A stretch of 64,000 nucleotides of DNA from Stenopsyche tienmushanensis. Taxonomy: Eukaryota > Arthropoda > Insecta > Trichoptera > Stenopsychidae. Positions 12,294 through 23,530 of the stretch are shown here, piece by piece (the stretch's first letter is position 1; every line of letters starts with the position of its first letter). The notes beneath the pieces were generated by a model that was given only the letters and a program-made list of their open reading frames with translations, was not told where the DNA came from and searched no databases. A program made the translations under genes and the position numbers. The stretch lies in the NCBI GenBank assembly GCA_008973525.1, contig WACJ01000057.1, positions 186,001 through 250,000 of the forward strand, given 5' to 3'.

Positions 12294-12480
12294 GTAGATT
12301 TTGCAAAGGAGTGGTGTCATTCGGCTAATGACGCCACTCTAGGACAGTCAAGGGGGGATAACAAAATTGGTCAACTATAAGAATGATGCGAGTATCTTAA
12401 TTATTAAAACAAACGCCTGCTCTCAAGACAACACGAACGAAAGTCGTCTTATTTTTATTGAAAGAGCTATTGCTTATCCG
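12294..12480 (+). repeat. Dispersed repeat, inverted copy 12 kb away
   Basis: The block with ggagtggtgtcatt, attggtcaacta, acgcctgctctcaagac and cgaaagtcgtcttattttt recurs on the opposite strand at 24385-24535 with the same order. No coding function is apparent. Confidence 0.6.
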
Positions 12481-12793
12481 ACGATAGCGATTTCAGTTAA
12501 TTATAACGCAAGACACCCGTCTCTGTCTCACGATTTCCGATCCGATAGGGTTAATATCGTATATGAGTTTGATTTGTTTCTATTTTGAGTTTTTTTCCCT
12601 GCTAAAACTGTATGCGTTCATATTGTAAAACCGGTCAGAATAAACTGAAAAATGACGACGATCCTAACTTTTTTAATAATTTTTGTAAACAAAAGTGTAA
12701 AACTGGCACGTATTTTCGGCACTAACGATAGTTTTATAGACAATTAGATGAAATTGATTTAAATCTAAGCTAAACATAAACATGATCGACGTA

Positions 12794-13421
12794 CGAGGGT
12801 CATCCAGATAATAAGGTTACAACATTTTTATAGGATCGAAAAATGTTTGTATTTGATTGAAATTCACAGGATAATTAACAAGTGTATTGAAATATTTTTC
12901 AACGCAATTGTCGTCAAGATCGAGACATTTATGTAGTCGGAGCACCAGCCTTTGTATGCTAATGTCGTAGACCTCCGCTGCCAGCTCATTTTGGATTTTA
13001 TTTTGAATTCTGGAGTCCAGAAAAACTTTTTGAAGTGGTGTGAGCTTTCTGGGCACCCATCTCGCACACAACTTCTTGTAACCAAGTTTTTCCGACGCAA
13101 TATCACCAAGGAGACTCCGACAAATGTCAGGAAATTCTTCGTGGAGATCGTCAAGCGTCACACAAGCGGTTTTCTCTGAACAATTTAATCCAGTTCGTGA
13201 CATGTTGTCGACTCAACACATCACTACCATAAACATTCACGAGTTTCTGATGGATATTCGCGGCGGTCTTGTTTGGCAAAGTCAAAAAACGGATGACTGC
13301 GTGCGACGACCTTTCCATCAGAAGAATTTACTGTGACTGAACAAAATGGCCGATAAACACACGGCACCAAATAAAATGACCAGATTGTGTTAAAATGTGG
13401 ATTACTTTCCGGTCTTCATTA
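12794..13421 (-). mobile_element. Internally deleted mariner (family M1)
   Basis: It starts after TA (12792-12793) with CGAGGGTCATCCAGATAATA. On the minus strand, from about 13360 leftward: MADKHTAPNKM, a helix-turn-helix region (FLTLPNKTAANIHQKL...VYGSDVLSRQ), LDDLHEEFPDICRSLLGDI, LGYKKLCARWVP and a C-terminus RLHKCLDLDDNCVEKY. The D,D34D catalytic core between RWVP and the C-terminus is deleted. The right terminus is degraded near 13421, abutting the next mariner. Other M1 copies: 50693-51038, 53080-53432, 54755-54990, 57673-58190, 62121-62700, 63420-63615. Confidence 0.8.
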
Positions 13422-13423
13422 TA

Positions 13424-14256
13424 TTAGGGTGTCCCATAAGTTTCTTTCGTTTTCTTATTAAGAAAAAAATAAACAATAATTTGTATTACATCAAAATCTA
13501 TTGAATAATATATGATCCATTATGTTCTATTACCTTTCTCCATCTCTCCGGAAGTTTTATAATGTCTTCTTGCCAAAATTTCCCAGGTTTGTTGGCAAAA
13601 TATTGATCAAGGTACATTTCTATATCAATTTTTGAATCAATGAAAGAAATAAAAAATAATCTGAAGGGGCAATGTCTGGAGAGTATGGAGGATGAGATAA
13701 AACATCCCAGTCAAATGATAGTAATTTATTTCTGACGAGCAAAGACACATGAGGCCTGGCGTTATCGTGATGAAAAACAACGCCTCGCCTGTTCGCTAAT
13801 TCTGGCCGTTTTCTGGCAATTGCAACCCTTAGGTTTTCTAGTTGGAAACAATATTTGTTGAATTGATCGTTTCACCTTGCTGAAGTAGCTCATAATAAAC
13901 TACCCCCTTCCAGTCCATAGCAATTTTTTTGTTTGTTTAGCTACAGTTAAAGCTTCTGTACCCTTGGTCCAAGACCGTTTACGTTGGATATTCTCATAGA
14001 GTATCTAACTTTCATCTCCAGTGACAAGTCTCTTCAAGAAAGGTTGGCTATTATGTCGTTGGAGAAGAAGATCACACGTCGAAACATGCTGAAGTTTATT
14101 TGAGTCAGTCAGTTCATGAGGAAGCCACACATCTGAACGATTGATGTTAGCTATGATTGTTAGCTATTTCGCGAACAGTATATCGTGGGTTTTCTTCAAC
14201 TATGGCTATGATTAGATCTGTGTTCATTTGCGAAAGAAACTTATGGGACAACCTAA
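13424..14256 (-). mobile_element. Second mariner family, TA-flanked, degenerate transposase
   Basis: Terminal inverted repeats TTAGGGTGTCCCATAAGTTT and TTAGGTTGTCCCATAAGTTT extend to TTTCG on both sides, with TA at 13422-13423 and 14257-14258. Minus-strand frames carry VVFHHDNARPHVSLL and HPPYSPDIAPSDYF (the second and third Asp of mariner D,D34D) and a C-terminus of the FFAN...LPERWR type, broken by stops and shifts. At 833 bp it lacks the N-terminal DNA-binding region, so it is defective. Confidence 0.85.
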
Positions 14257-14258
14257 TA

Positions 14259-14894
14259 TATAAACATTAATTGGTGAACCCATTTTGTTAATCCCAAAGC
14301 TATGCGCTAATGAGTTGATATTATTTTTTGAAAAACTGCAGACGATTCTTGCTGCCGCTTTGTTGGAAAAGTATGCAAGGCACTCCTGTTTCGTCAAAGA
14401 GTTAAATCAAGATGCTGCCAAGTATGCCGTCGGTGCTTTTTGCTTCTTCGTTGCTTTCTCCGTCGTCTTTTCTGTCAGCAGGACTTTATCTTGATCGGCT
14501 TGTGACTTTAATTAAATTGTTTGGTAGATTGGTGGGTTGCGACAGCGGTCCTCTCGATCAGGGCCGTCATTAGCTTGTCGTGATAAGGGGGCTCATTTAA
14601 GCCTCAGTCCACCGGTTCGATCAAATCCAAAAGCAACCTTCCGATAAGACCAGGCAAAACACCATCTGCTGATAATGGCCAATTTTGCGTTAGTGTGACT
14701 GCGAACACCGCGCGAACAAAATGTGGCCGAAGCGCTTGATGTGATCTAGTTTGTACTAATCTAGTTTTTGGTATAATCTTTGATTGAAGTTTGAGCATGG
14801 TGATCTAGCTGTAGAAGATTTCGTGGATTAATTAGTGAATCGAGCGATTTTAGGCTATTTTTTGAGTCAATTCAAGCGTTAAAGGCTGTTCAAA
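14259..14894. other. DNA between a mariner and the MGNW exon; possible 5' leader at its end
   Basis: Moderate GC around 14580-14760. Open frames exist on both strands (for example 14285-14494 + and 14798-14604 -), but neither carries a recognised motif. The last ~150 bases may be leader of the exon at 14895. Confidence 0.35.
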
Positions 14895-15038
14895 ATGGGC
14901 AATTGGTTGGTAAAGCAAAGAACCGCCTTCCGGCGAAGCTTCCGCAGGAGCAATGCATCCAGTTCGGCTGCACCGAGACGTCCTCTTGCTAGGATATCTG
15001 AAAATCAACAGATTCATCCTAAGACTTCACCAAAAAAG
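14895..15038 (+). CDS. First coding exon with N-myristoylation signal; candidate alternative 5' exon of Pka-R1
   Basis: ATG 14895 has a good insect start context (CAAAATGG). The 48 codons begin MGNWLVKQRT and continue with a basic Arg/Ser stretch (AFRRSFRRSNASSS, then APRRPLARISEN), ending TSPKK at the donor AAAAAAG|GTATTA in phase 0. Gly2 with Asn3 and a following basic patch is a myristoyl-plus-polybasic membrane anchor by established rules, although Lys7 rather than Ser at position 6-7 makes it non-canonical. It lies 5.3 kb downstream of the Pka-R1 first exon, same strand and same donor phase, with no other gene between. Drosophila Pka-R1 is known to produce transcripts with different 5' exons, so an alternative start lacking the docking domain is a reasonable inference. 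It could instead be the start of an unrelated gene. Confidence 0.6.
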
Positions 15039-15604
15039 GTATTATTATACATTTTACTAATGAATATTTGAGTACGAGTCTCTAATCGTTTTCATAATCT
15101 GCTCGTCAACCGCAATGCATAACAGATTTGAAATCAAACCATGTAAGCTATCAGCGAGTTGTTACCTACAGATATAATGATCATTAATTTGTAGACATAT
15201 TTTTATGTTTCGTTTATCGAATTTATCTCAAGCTAATATCTTTAAATTGTTAATTGAGAGATAACCAAAATAACGTCGATATTGAATGGGTTCGATATGA
15301 TGACGCAAAATAATCCATTAAAAACACTCCATTTGTAACAGAAATTGGTCGGTAAATAAGCGAAATTATCACATCTGGAGTGATGAAAATCCTAATGTTA
15401 TTCAGGAAGGATATCTACATTGAAAACAGTTACCATTTGGTATATATTTTGGGCAAATGGAATCATTGGGCCACATTTGTTCGAAGATGGTGCTGGAAAT
15501 GCTGTTACTGTGTGATACCAATCAATGTTGAATGACTTTTTATGACCACCATCGAATCATATTGATGCGTCTGATGTTTATTTTTGGGCTCGGCGTTCTG
15601 CAAA
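15039..15604 (+). other. Intron-like AT-rich DNA
   Basis: No exon or repeat structure identified after the donor at 15039. Confidence 0.4.
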
Positions 15605-15775
15605 GTGCATCCCAAAAGTCATGAAATATGCATTTTTTAAAAAGATTTATCGACAATACCGGTACAATATGATAATATTTTTCAGAGTACTTTCCATGAG
15701 TATCTACACATTTTTTCCATGGCGGTTTGGATAGCTTGATAGCAAATATTTCATGACTTTTGGGATGCACCCTAT
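15605..15775 (-). mobile_element. Short inverted-repeat element with Tc1/mariner C-terminal fragment
   Basis: gtgcatcccaaaagtcatga at 15605 is repeated inverted at 15751-15770 (tcatgacttttgggatgcac). The minus strand encodes KPPWKKCVDTHGKYSEKYYH and KCIFHDFWDAL, which looks like the end of a Tc1/mariner-type transposase running into its own terminal repeat. About 170 bp, so only the two ends remain. Confidence 0.6.
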
Positions 15776-17196
15776 ATCATGCCCGTTGCATACGAGGCTA
15801 GTTTTTAAAGTTAGGATATCAAGTCAGCAAACTCTAGTTCTGTGTAAATAGAATTAGTTTCATTTTTAAGCTAGCAGTCAGTGTTTATACAATGTAATTC
15901 AGAAAAGTCACAATCTATCAAGCTTTCAACGTTGCGGACATCAATAATAATTTTCGAAAACTGAATAATTGTAAATACCGCCATTAAATTAAAATATACA
16001 AAGCTACTTTTTTGTTTACAAGTAGTTTATATTAATTATTGTTAAATTAACGTTGTTTACTTTCGATACAAAGTGGCTATGGTTTAGGTAGACGTTGCTA
16101 AAGTTGTGGCGCGGGAACTTGATTGAAGTATTGCAATAGTAAGTACATATAATATTATAAGCAGCTACAACATATTCAATTATGGATCCGCGCAAAAAAA
16201 AGCATTGCTATGATTTTTTTTTTCAGCATTATTTGCCTAACCTAATTGATATTCACGCAAGATATACTTTCATTATGAATGATTTATTTTTGATTGTAGT
16301 TCCTTGTGGTTCGATACGAATTAAAATGTTAATCGCCGGTTATTTTTTGTTTCGAAACACTCAATTTTGACGTATTATACTTATCGCAGTCGGATTTATG
16401 AAATCGCATGTCAAAATCTATGAATAATAAAATCATCGTATTAAGTCTTTTATATTCAGAAACACATTACGAAACTGTCAAGTCGCGGTGACATTCGCTC
16501 GGCGATAGGGAAGTGATTTGTTACTGGATTTATTTTTTCGTACGCCATTGTTGCCATGTCGGCATTTCGCACTAAAGTCCCCCGCACACAATCAAATTAG
16601 CGTATTTTTTAACAGCTGACGTGCTCGAGAATCGGAGGATCCTGGCCTATTTTCGAAATTTCTGGGTGGCAAAATAAACTGTTGGGTGAAATATAGGTAA
16701 TAAATTGGCGGCGGCACCGACGGCTTTTCCTCCCCCCGATCCTGTTTGGCTTGCGTGTCTTGCATAACTTTACGCGTGCTTACAAATAATCAGTCGCCGT
16801 TCCCATGGGTCCAAATTTAGACCTATTATAAATATGTTTCCATAATATTTTCACGCTATTTTTCCCCCCGGTCCACATTCTTGGGGCTCACCAAATATAT
16901 TATGCTTCTAACGTTTGATATTGTGGGTAAATGTACGATAATCTTTTGCTATAAAAATTGACTTTTACGGCGGGGTAATGGACACCAACCACACATATCT
17001 TCAGCGTGAATATTATGTTTGATTTCACCCCCAAATGATCATATTTAATACAGGTATGTTGTTTTAAAGAAACTTAAATATAGGGTGCGGCAGGGAAACT
17101 ACCTTATTTTAAAAATGAAAAACACAAACAGTATAGGAGAAATCAGTTTAATTGTTTTATCCATGTTGCAGAGAGACATTTAAAGATTTTATTTAT
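15776..17196. other. Intergenic or intronic DNA, nothing recognised
   Basis: A GC-richer stretch at 16480-16760 contains no convincing exon. The remainder is AT-rich with stops in all frames. Confidence 0.4.
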
Positions 17197-17250
17197 TACT
17201 AGCTGGTACCCGGTGCGTTGCCGCCACAGAAGTAATAATTCTAAAAATGA
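17197..17250 (+). repeat. Dispersed repeat end (actagctggtacccg motif)
   Basis: ctagctggtacccggtgcg followed by ttgccgccacagaagtaata is repeated at 34320-34373 (actagccgatacccagcgcg then ttgccgctacagaagtaata). Similar ctagctga-ccc motifs are frequent in insect interspersed repeats; I cannot assign the family. Confidence 0.5.
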
Positions 17251-17764
17251 TCCAATGCTTGTTTCGTATAACATTGTTGTATACTACCCATTTTGAGTTT
17301 GCTGACGACAATTGATGAGGAATCGTCAATGAAGTAAATGTATTTTATCCACAGACATTTCATCCAGACTCGCTGGCCAAACCAAAACTGAATAGAAAGC
17401 AGGTACGCAAGTACGCAAGCACATCCTTTACACAAAATTTGTAATAGTTTGGAAACTTTCGGAGAAAGAAATTCGGATGAAATTTTAAAAGCTAATATAC
17501 GTTAAAAGTTTTGCATCAACCCAATATTAAAAATATAATTGATGACGCACAAGGTAAACTTTCGAGTGATTCTCAGTTTCAAATCTCAAAATACGAGTGG
17601 ATAAATAAAAAAAAATATGAGCTCATATTATTCAATGAACTGCTCCGATGACAAAGCTCCTTTCTCAGAATCTCGAGTGACTTGCTAAGGATATCATGAA
17701 TTGCATATAAACTTGCATTCATTCAAGTTTAAACTTTTTGAGGAGAGAGCAAATTTAAAATCGA

Positions 17765-18259
17765 TAAAGTCGTCAATGCCATAATCGCTTTACACTCATA
17801 TTTTTATATCAGCTCCTATCAGCGTAAGACAATCTTCAATTCGAGGCAGAGTGAATTGTAAATAAGCACTGTTGATAGCATACAAGATCATGTCATTTCT
17901 TTACATAAACAGTACACAAGAAATCGATTCATTTGCTTCTGCTTTAGAAGGAAATGATAATCGGACAAAGACTCATTCAACGAAGAGGAAGCAATTAAAT
18001 AAATTAACACTGTCGATAGCATACAATATTCAGTCATTTTTTTGCATAAACTTGAAATCGAAATCATTATTATTCGATAAATTTGGGCTAACGATCTATA
18101 CAATCGTGCAATATATGCGGGGAAGCTCTCCGTCTCTGTCTTCCGAACTGCGCTACGTCCTCTCTCTGTCTCTGTCTGTCTCCGAGATCAATGTACAAGA
18201 GTGCTCTTTCTGAATAGTGGAGGGGGATCCCAGGCCCTGGGATAGTACTCCTTTAAGGG
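17765..18259 (+). repeat. TTAA-ended dispersed repeat (family B), 3' part
   Basis: The block is shared with 51685-52128, including agtcgt, aatcgctttacac, gagacaatcttcaat, aataagcactgttga, aagaaatcgattcatttgc, atttgggctaacgatctata, tctctgtctgtctccgag and caggccctgggatagtactc. It ends ...AAGGG|TTAA at 18260-18263. The left termini of family members read (TT)AACCCTTTGAGTAGTGAGC (21036). These TTAA-CCC ends suggest a non-autonomous piggyBac-type element. An internal AATAAA-like stretch is common to copies. Confidence 0.6.
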
Positions 18260-18263
18260 TTAA

Positions 18264-18727
18264 ATAGCTTTTTACAATAATTAAAATGTTTCGATTGATT
18301 TGATACAACTGAAAATGATGATTACCAATCACGTTCCTATTTGAGTACGATCAAAATGTATACCATAGCTTTTTTTTTTAATTTTGAAGATCGTTTATCT
18401 TATATGACATTAAAAGGCCGCATTTATGTTCAACTAGTATATATTTATGGTGCTTTTTTGGGAGGCTTATGATTTTTTTAACCTGTTGCTGCTTTTTTCT
18501 GGTCATTAGAACTGCAATACAGCTGCATGATTTACCCAACGCAAGCAAGATGCTTTTTTTTTGTATTAGAATAATTTACTGGAAGGATTTATTATTTTAA
18601 ATGTTATCCTTGTAGCTGAATCAAAACGAACATATCAATGTAGCGATTACTAAAATGTTTTGTTTGTATCCTTGCACATATTCACAAGATTCGCCATTGT
18701 TTACTTCATTGAAATTTTGATCAACAA
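18264..18727. other. AT-rich DNA, nothing recognised
   Basis: No exon or element ends seen. Confidence 0.45.
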
Positions 18728-19374
18728 TGACTCAATAAGTTCGTAGGATATCTGCTTCGAGAGTGATATATTTATTCCGGCGTTTCTCTAACATTTCAAT
18801 GTTTTTTTTTGTTGAACGATTTATCTTTGGCTTCAAAATAGGCTTCAGTTACAGCAATCAATTCTTCCTTGGAGCCAAATCTCTTTCCCTGACTGCCGAT
18901 TTGACTCTGAATTGTCGATACCTTGTTGGTATTGATCGAGTGTGAACAAACGCGGTACCCGCTTTGAACAAAGCTTTCTCATGGATAAATGTAGATGCAA
19001 AATGGTGAATATACGCCTTTGACGTTGAAATCCCTTTTAACTCCTGTTCAATGCTCAGAGTGGTGAGCGAGAGTCACCTCTCGAGTTGCGGCATCAAATC
19101 ATATGGTGAGTGGGAGTCACCTTTCGAGTGCAATCTTTGAGGTGTCAGATATCTCACGCAACTTCAATTTGCGATCAGCCAAAACCATTTTGTTTTTTAT
19201 CAACACACAAAATATAAAAGTAGCGTCTTTAAAAACACTGTAACTTGTTAACTAAATATCATATTTTTATGCAATTTTGTCACGTAATATTTGAAGGTTT
19301 GTACTTTCTAAAAATTATATGGTTTTATCAATAGTGGCGCCAACTATATGTCATCCTGCGAACTTATTGAGTGA
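18728..19374 (-). mobile_element. Third mariner family, deleted copy
   Basis: The ends are tgactcaataagttcgtagg (left) and tcactcaataagttcgcagg (right, reverse strand). Minus strand near 18900-18800 reads RFGSKEELIAVTEAYFEAKD, the typical mariner transposase C-terminus, followed by frame loss. A further end fragment of this family is at 23600-23715 (shared gttctaaaaattatatgg), another at 23820-23870, and an inverted internal piece at 25680-25745. Confidence 0.75.
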
Positions 19375-19455
19375 TAATAAATGCGTTCATATATTAAATT
19401 AATTGCGTCCTGTATTTCTCGTTCATGTTTCCGTGCGAACGCTATGTAAAAAATA

Positions 19456-19616
19456 CAGTCGATCCTCCTATAGTGTCCACTTCGTTTGCGTGTTTTTTAC
19501 GTAAGCAACGTGTAAAATGCTCCCTGAACTAAATACATACAAATTTTGAATGGTTGCGTCCTAACTTTCTATAGCGTTTTGCTTCTATAGCGTGGTCCAT
19601 AAATAAGGATTGACTG
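19456..19616. mobile_element. pogo/Tigger-like MITE
   Basis: 161 bp bounded by CAGTCGATCCTCCTATAG and, on the reverse strand, CAGTCAATCCTTATTTATGG, with TA on both sides (19454-19455, 19617-19618). Internal ctatagcgt motifs recur at 30600-30650, probably another degraded copy. CAGT...TA-flanked ends are characteristic of pogo/Tigger elements. Confidence 0.65.
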
Positions 19617-19618
19617 TA

Positions 19619-21035
19619 TTGATATCAAAATGCAGTATGGTCTTAAACGTATTCTTATGCAACAGTAGTAATTTAAATTATCAAATATGTTTAAAGGACT
19701 GGATTATCGATATAATTAAGATGTACAAGTTGCAATAGGTTTAATAATCCTTTTGACTGTCATAAACTGTGAGCTTATGTTGGTTTTATTGCAATGATAT
19801 TTGCATTAAAATAGCTCAATTGATAAAAGCGATGATTTGGAAGAATATTATTGACATAAATAGGTTTTATTTCAGTGTAGCGGTTGCTCTATTTCCATTG
19901 TTAGACTATTCCTGTTATTAATCCGAAATATCCTGTTTAAGTGTCACTCAATCCATTCAACAAGGATTTAATCTGTCGACCCAACTTTGCCCTTCTCGAC
20001 TTCGGGGCTTACGCTTCCAGAATCACTTTGTATTTCTATTTTCGAATGGTGTTCTATTCATCGTCAAATGGACGACGTCTCGTGGTGTCCTATAATATTT
20101 TTGAATTTAGACGTCTTCATGCCGTGGAGGATCTTGTTTGCTCCAATGGATTTGCTTGATGGAAAAGCTATCAAGCATCTCACAATTATCCTCTTTAAGT
20201 CTTATTCATGGTTCTTGCACGAAGAGCGATTTTCAATTTGCCAAAGTTTGATTGGTTCTGCTTCAATTTGCTCGAAAGCCAGGTCAGGATTTGAGAAGCA
20301 CGCCAACAATTTACAACCGATGAATTACGTACAGAAATTGAGTCGTTTTGGTTCTTAAAAGCTTTAGATAAGGAACCTCATTATGTTTATCTGTATTGTT
20401 GTTACCGACGCTTTAGATAAAAATTGACATTATGATCTGATCGATGCCATCTTGGAGTCATTGCAACTGCAGGCACGATTTGGCTGTTGGACTAATTGAC
20501 TCATTGTAGTGACAATTTGTTATCAACTATTGTCATCCAATGACACATTATGGTGCTTCTGATTTCGTTCATTGTACTGCTTCATCTAATTAGAGTGCAA
20601 ATCATTGATGATAGAAGATTGCTACCGTTTCATCGAAGCAAAATCGTGTCCCGATCGATCATTACCTGATAAATGGATCGATACGTCATTGCCGACAATC
20701 AGATATTATTTCATACACATTTCATACAAAGTGTTTTGAGGAGATAACAAAATGATTGGAAAATGGATGATCCAATGAATCAATCAAAATAATTTTCCAC
20801 CCAATCAAATCCTTCCAAACTTTAGTATGAATTATGTAGATCAGCATGAGTCTTCGTATTACATTTCCATTCTCGTTAAAGATTCATCTTCAGACTTTCC
20901 ACACTTTGCTATTCTTAGTATGCACATCACCTCCAAGATAAATATACCAGGATTCAGGTCTGGTGAATATGGGAGTCATTGTCATGTCGAAATGCATACG
21001 TGCAATCAAAATCGTTTACCCGTCTGCATGTTTGT
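19619..21035. other. Unassigned DNA with an open frame at 19987-20358
   Basis: The + strand at 19987-20358 is open for 123 codons but shows no domain, start context or codon bias. The minus strand has stops. Not called as a gene. Confidence 0.4.
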
Positions 21036-21240
21036 GAACCCTTTGAGTAGTGAGCTAATTTTAAATCATCATAAACGTAGATGCTATATTTGCATGTTCG
21101 CCACTTATCATCCGTACAAATCCCTTTATCCGTCAGGACCGTCGCGGCGTGTATGAAGCTTGTACAAAAATAAATAAACACTGTCGATAGCACACTATAT
21201 TCGGTATTTTTTTCAAGTAAACATATTTTATGCATTACTT
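21036..21240 (+). repeat. Family B repeat, 5' part
   Basis: Starts aaccctttgagtagtgagct (ancestral TTAA degraded) and includes cgccacttatcatccgtac, gtatgaagcttgtac and aataaacactgtcgatagc. The same blocks in reverse order appear at 35640-35917, which ends ...AAAGGG|TTAA at 35918-35921. Confidence 0.6.
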
Positions 21241-21439
21241 TTCACGGCTTAGTCTTAAACGAGCGGAAATATTGATCGGTCAAATCATGACCAGAGCAGG
21301 TCCTCAAGTTTTAATATCCGCTTGCTGCTCTAAATTGTTGATGAATTTAAAAGAATACTTATTATTGATTTGAAGACCCAGTATTAAATTCCCTGTCTTT
21401 TATTCTCCTAAAAAACCCTATATCATAACATTCGGGTTT

Positions 21440-21640
21440 AATTCTAGGAGCTGTGAAATGAATGGTTTATTTTGGCCGATGATATAACGAAGTTTTTATC
21501 GGCATCCGTAGTAGATTTTGGGCGGCCCGGTCTTTTTCTGTCATTCAAAGTCTCAGTCTCCTGGTGTCTAATGTTGCAAATGCAGCCCTTTGATGATTTT
21601 TTTAATCTGTTTTGGCAATTTATCTGAATAGAAAGCGTTG
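21440..21640 (-). pseudogene. Tc1-like transposase N-terminal fragment
   Basis: The minus strand reads DRKRPGRPKSTTDADKNFV, the GRPR/AT-hook-type link between the helix-turn-helix domains of Tc1-like transposases. The same segment (gtccggtctttttctgtc context) is at 52290-52410. No catalytic part adjoins it. Confidence 0.5.
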
Positions 21641-21934
21641 CAATACAAATCGCTTTAATTTGTCTTTCATACTTCCATGAACTCTTTATTTTTTTCTTAC
21701 GTTTATATTAACATTAGAATGCAAATTATGATGTATTTATAAGTAGAAGAATTGATTATTGTGTTTTTACATAAAACTTAATATTATGCATTTCCAAACT
21801 TATTGTCTTTAAAATGTATTTAAAGTAAGTGGATTATTTATCTTAATAATTTTATACATCGAATGTGGTTGCTTTTTTATTATTAATACTGTTACGTAGG
21901 GAGCTGGAGGATCATTTGAATATTGTATTATAAA

Positions 21935-22015
21935 CAGAAGCATGACATTGAAAATAAAGCACTATAGAGCACAACATGTGCGTGCACACTCATCGAATGG
22001 ATAGAGACCGCTCAA
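21935..22015 (+). repeat. Family A repeat copy
   Basis: gcatgacattgaaaataaag, cactatagagcac and aacatgtgcgtgcacactca match the copies at 8690-8755 and 44340-44415. Confidence 0.55.
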
Positions 22016-22403
22016 TTTGAATGGTTTTGATAGTAATAAATTCGTCTAAATATCGGTAGTTCTAGTGATAAATATGATTTTAAAGTATCATCATTATGGT
22101 GTAGCCAAATTTTTCATTCTTGTCATATTCATATTACCTGTATCTATGCGTTCGATATTGAAGAAATTGATCTTTAATATACGTTATTGATATAGGGATC
22201 GAAATGGTATTTTTTTAGTCATGCTTTTCGCTTCACGTGCAGGTTGTCATTAAAATTTGCTTTCGACCAGACTTTAGAAGCTCGTCTATAAAAGATTCAA
22301 GGTTCTACGAAAACACCCAAAAAGGCAGTAGAATAGATCTGATGTAAAAATAAAGCAATATCTTTAATATTTTAGATTTATTCGTAAAGGTGACGCTCGT
22401 TGG

Positions 22404-22830
22404 AGTCACACGAAGCTCTTTTGATTAATGTACACGATTCCTTTGCCTAGAAATATACCGTTTTGATGCCGTTTAGTCGTGTCGTGGACGGGGATGTCGC
22501 GTGCCATTTCCAATTTCCCAATTATGGCAGCTTTAAATTCATTTTCCAATTTCAAATTCTGTTCACTCCCTCTGAATGCCGGCGACACACGTCATGTTCG
22601 ATCGTACGCTAAATCTGCAAGAGTTTTTAAACTCACCTTGGAGCTTGGATATAGAGCGTGACTCTGCCATTGTTGGCGATTCCGTGTCTTCTAAAGACCA
22701 GATCCATCATCGTGAAAAATCGCTGCATTCACTGCGGATGGAGATGGAGTTGGATTTCAAGGTCGAGGAGCGTCGTTTGCTAGAACGGATTGATGGAGCT
22801 CATCAGTTATCTTTTTGTTGGCTGAGATGA
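22404..22830. other. Open region on both strands, not recognised
   Basis: The + strand is open for 84 codons at 22576-22830, with an acidic/basic helical stretch (MEMELDFKVEERRLLERI). The minus strand is open for 60 codons at 22588-22406, reading SEQNLKLENEFKAAIIGKLE. GC is above the surroundings. The minus strand also has a good donor-like CAAG|GTGAGT near 22645. It could be one decayed exon or an unassigned element. Confidence 0.3.
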
Positions 22831-23109
22831 CTAATTTTTCCCCAGATTAAAATAATTACTCATACGTTACGGGTGCTTTTAATTGGACCATTTTTTATAA
22901 GGAGGCTTCTAACGTCTTATTCAGCGTATGAAGATCGACACTGAAGACTGGGAAGACCTTTGTCGGTATTTCAGCTGGAGTACCACAACGAAATTGTATC
23001 CAAAATCGAAAATTTCTTTCGTAACTACGTATCATTATCTAACTGTTATTCTGCTAAAATTGAATACGCATTATAAAGAAGGAAATCAATAGCGAAATTT
23101 TATGTATAC

Positions 23110-23412
23110 TAAAATTTCTTTTTGTGCGACTTTTTTCGGGCGATTTCGAAGTTATGCGGTTTTTTTAAAGCAATTTTTTTTTTTTTTTAATTCCCATAAA
23201 GAGTACGTATCGAGATATTTTAGATAAAATAGGAAATAAATTATCAACACTAGCTGAATTTTTTTATGCGATTTCGGATATATTTTATATAGCTTTTTCA
23301 AAGTTGTGCGGTTTTTAAAATGCATGGAAGGCTTCCTCATTTTTTCTATGTAAGTCATACCTCTTTTGTGCGATTTTCCGGGGAACGCATCTACCGCACA
23401 AAAAAAGTGTAT
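23110..23412. repeat. Iterated tgtgcgattttc motif ending in a hairpin
   Basis: Degenerate copies of tttttgtgcgattttc occur near 23125, 23270, 23310 and 23364. The last forms a hairpin: ttttgtgcg (23364-23372) against cgcacaaaa (23395-23403). The same hairpin with longer arms is at 44774-44821. Probably the terminus of a pogo/Tigger-type element. Confidence 0.5.
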
Positions 23413-23463
23413 CGAGTATTTATCCAAGGTTTTCTTTCCTTAACACATCTTATTCGGGGTCAG

Positions 23464-23530
23464 TTAACCTTTAACTTACTGTGCTAAAAATATCCACCGA
23501 TGATGTGTATTTGGTACACCACTATTGCTT
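23464..23530 (+). repeat. TTAA-ended dispersed repeat (family C)
   Basis: ttaacttactgtgctaaaaa then gatgatgtgtatttggtaca is shared with 63758-63820 (ttaaccttctactgtgctaa, atgtatttggtac) and more weakly with 42608-42650 (ttaacctttccctaccggtg, atgtatttactac). TTAA start suggests a piggyBac-type MITE. Confidence 0.5.

Noticed and set aside
17765..18263. Family B as LTR of a retrotransposon (internal AATAAA, simple-repeat patches)
   Set aside because: Well-preserved ends are TTAA-CCC rather than TG...CA, and no primer-binding site or polypurine tract was seen. A piggyBac-type MITE fits better.
19987..20358. 123-codon + frame
   Set aside because: No domain, no codon bias, no flanking splice signals; chance length in this composition.
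22600..22660. Minus-strand mini-intron from GTGAGT to TTGCAG
   Set aside because: Only about 22 bp, too short to be spliced, and the following frame hits a stop at once.
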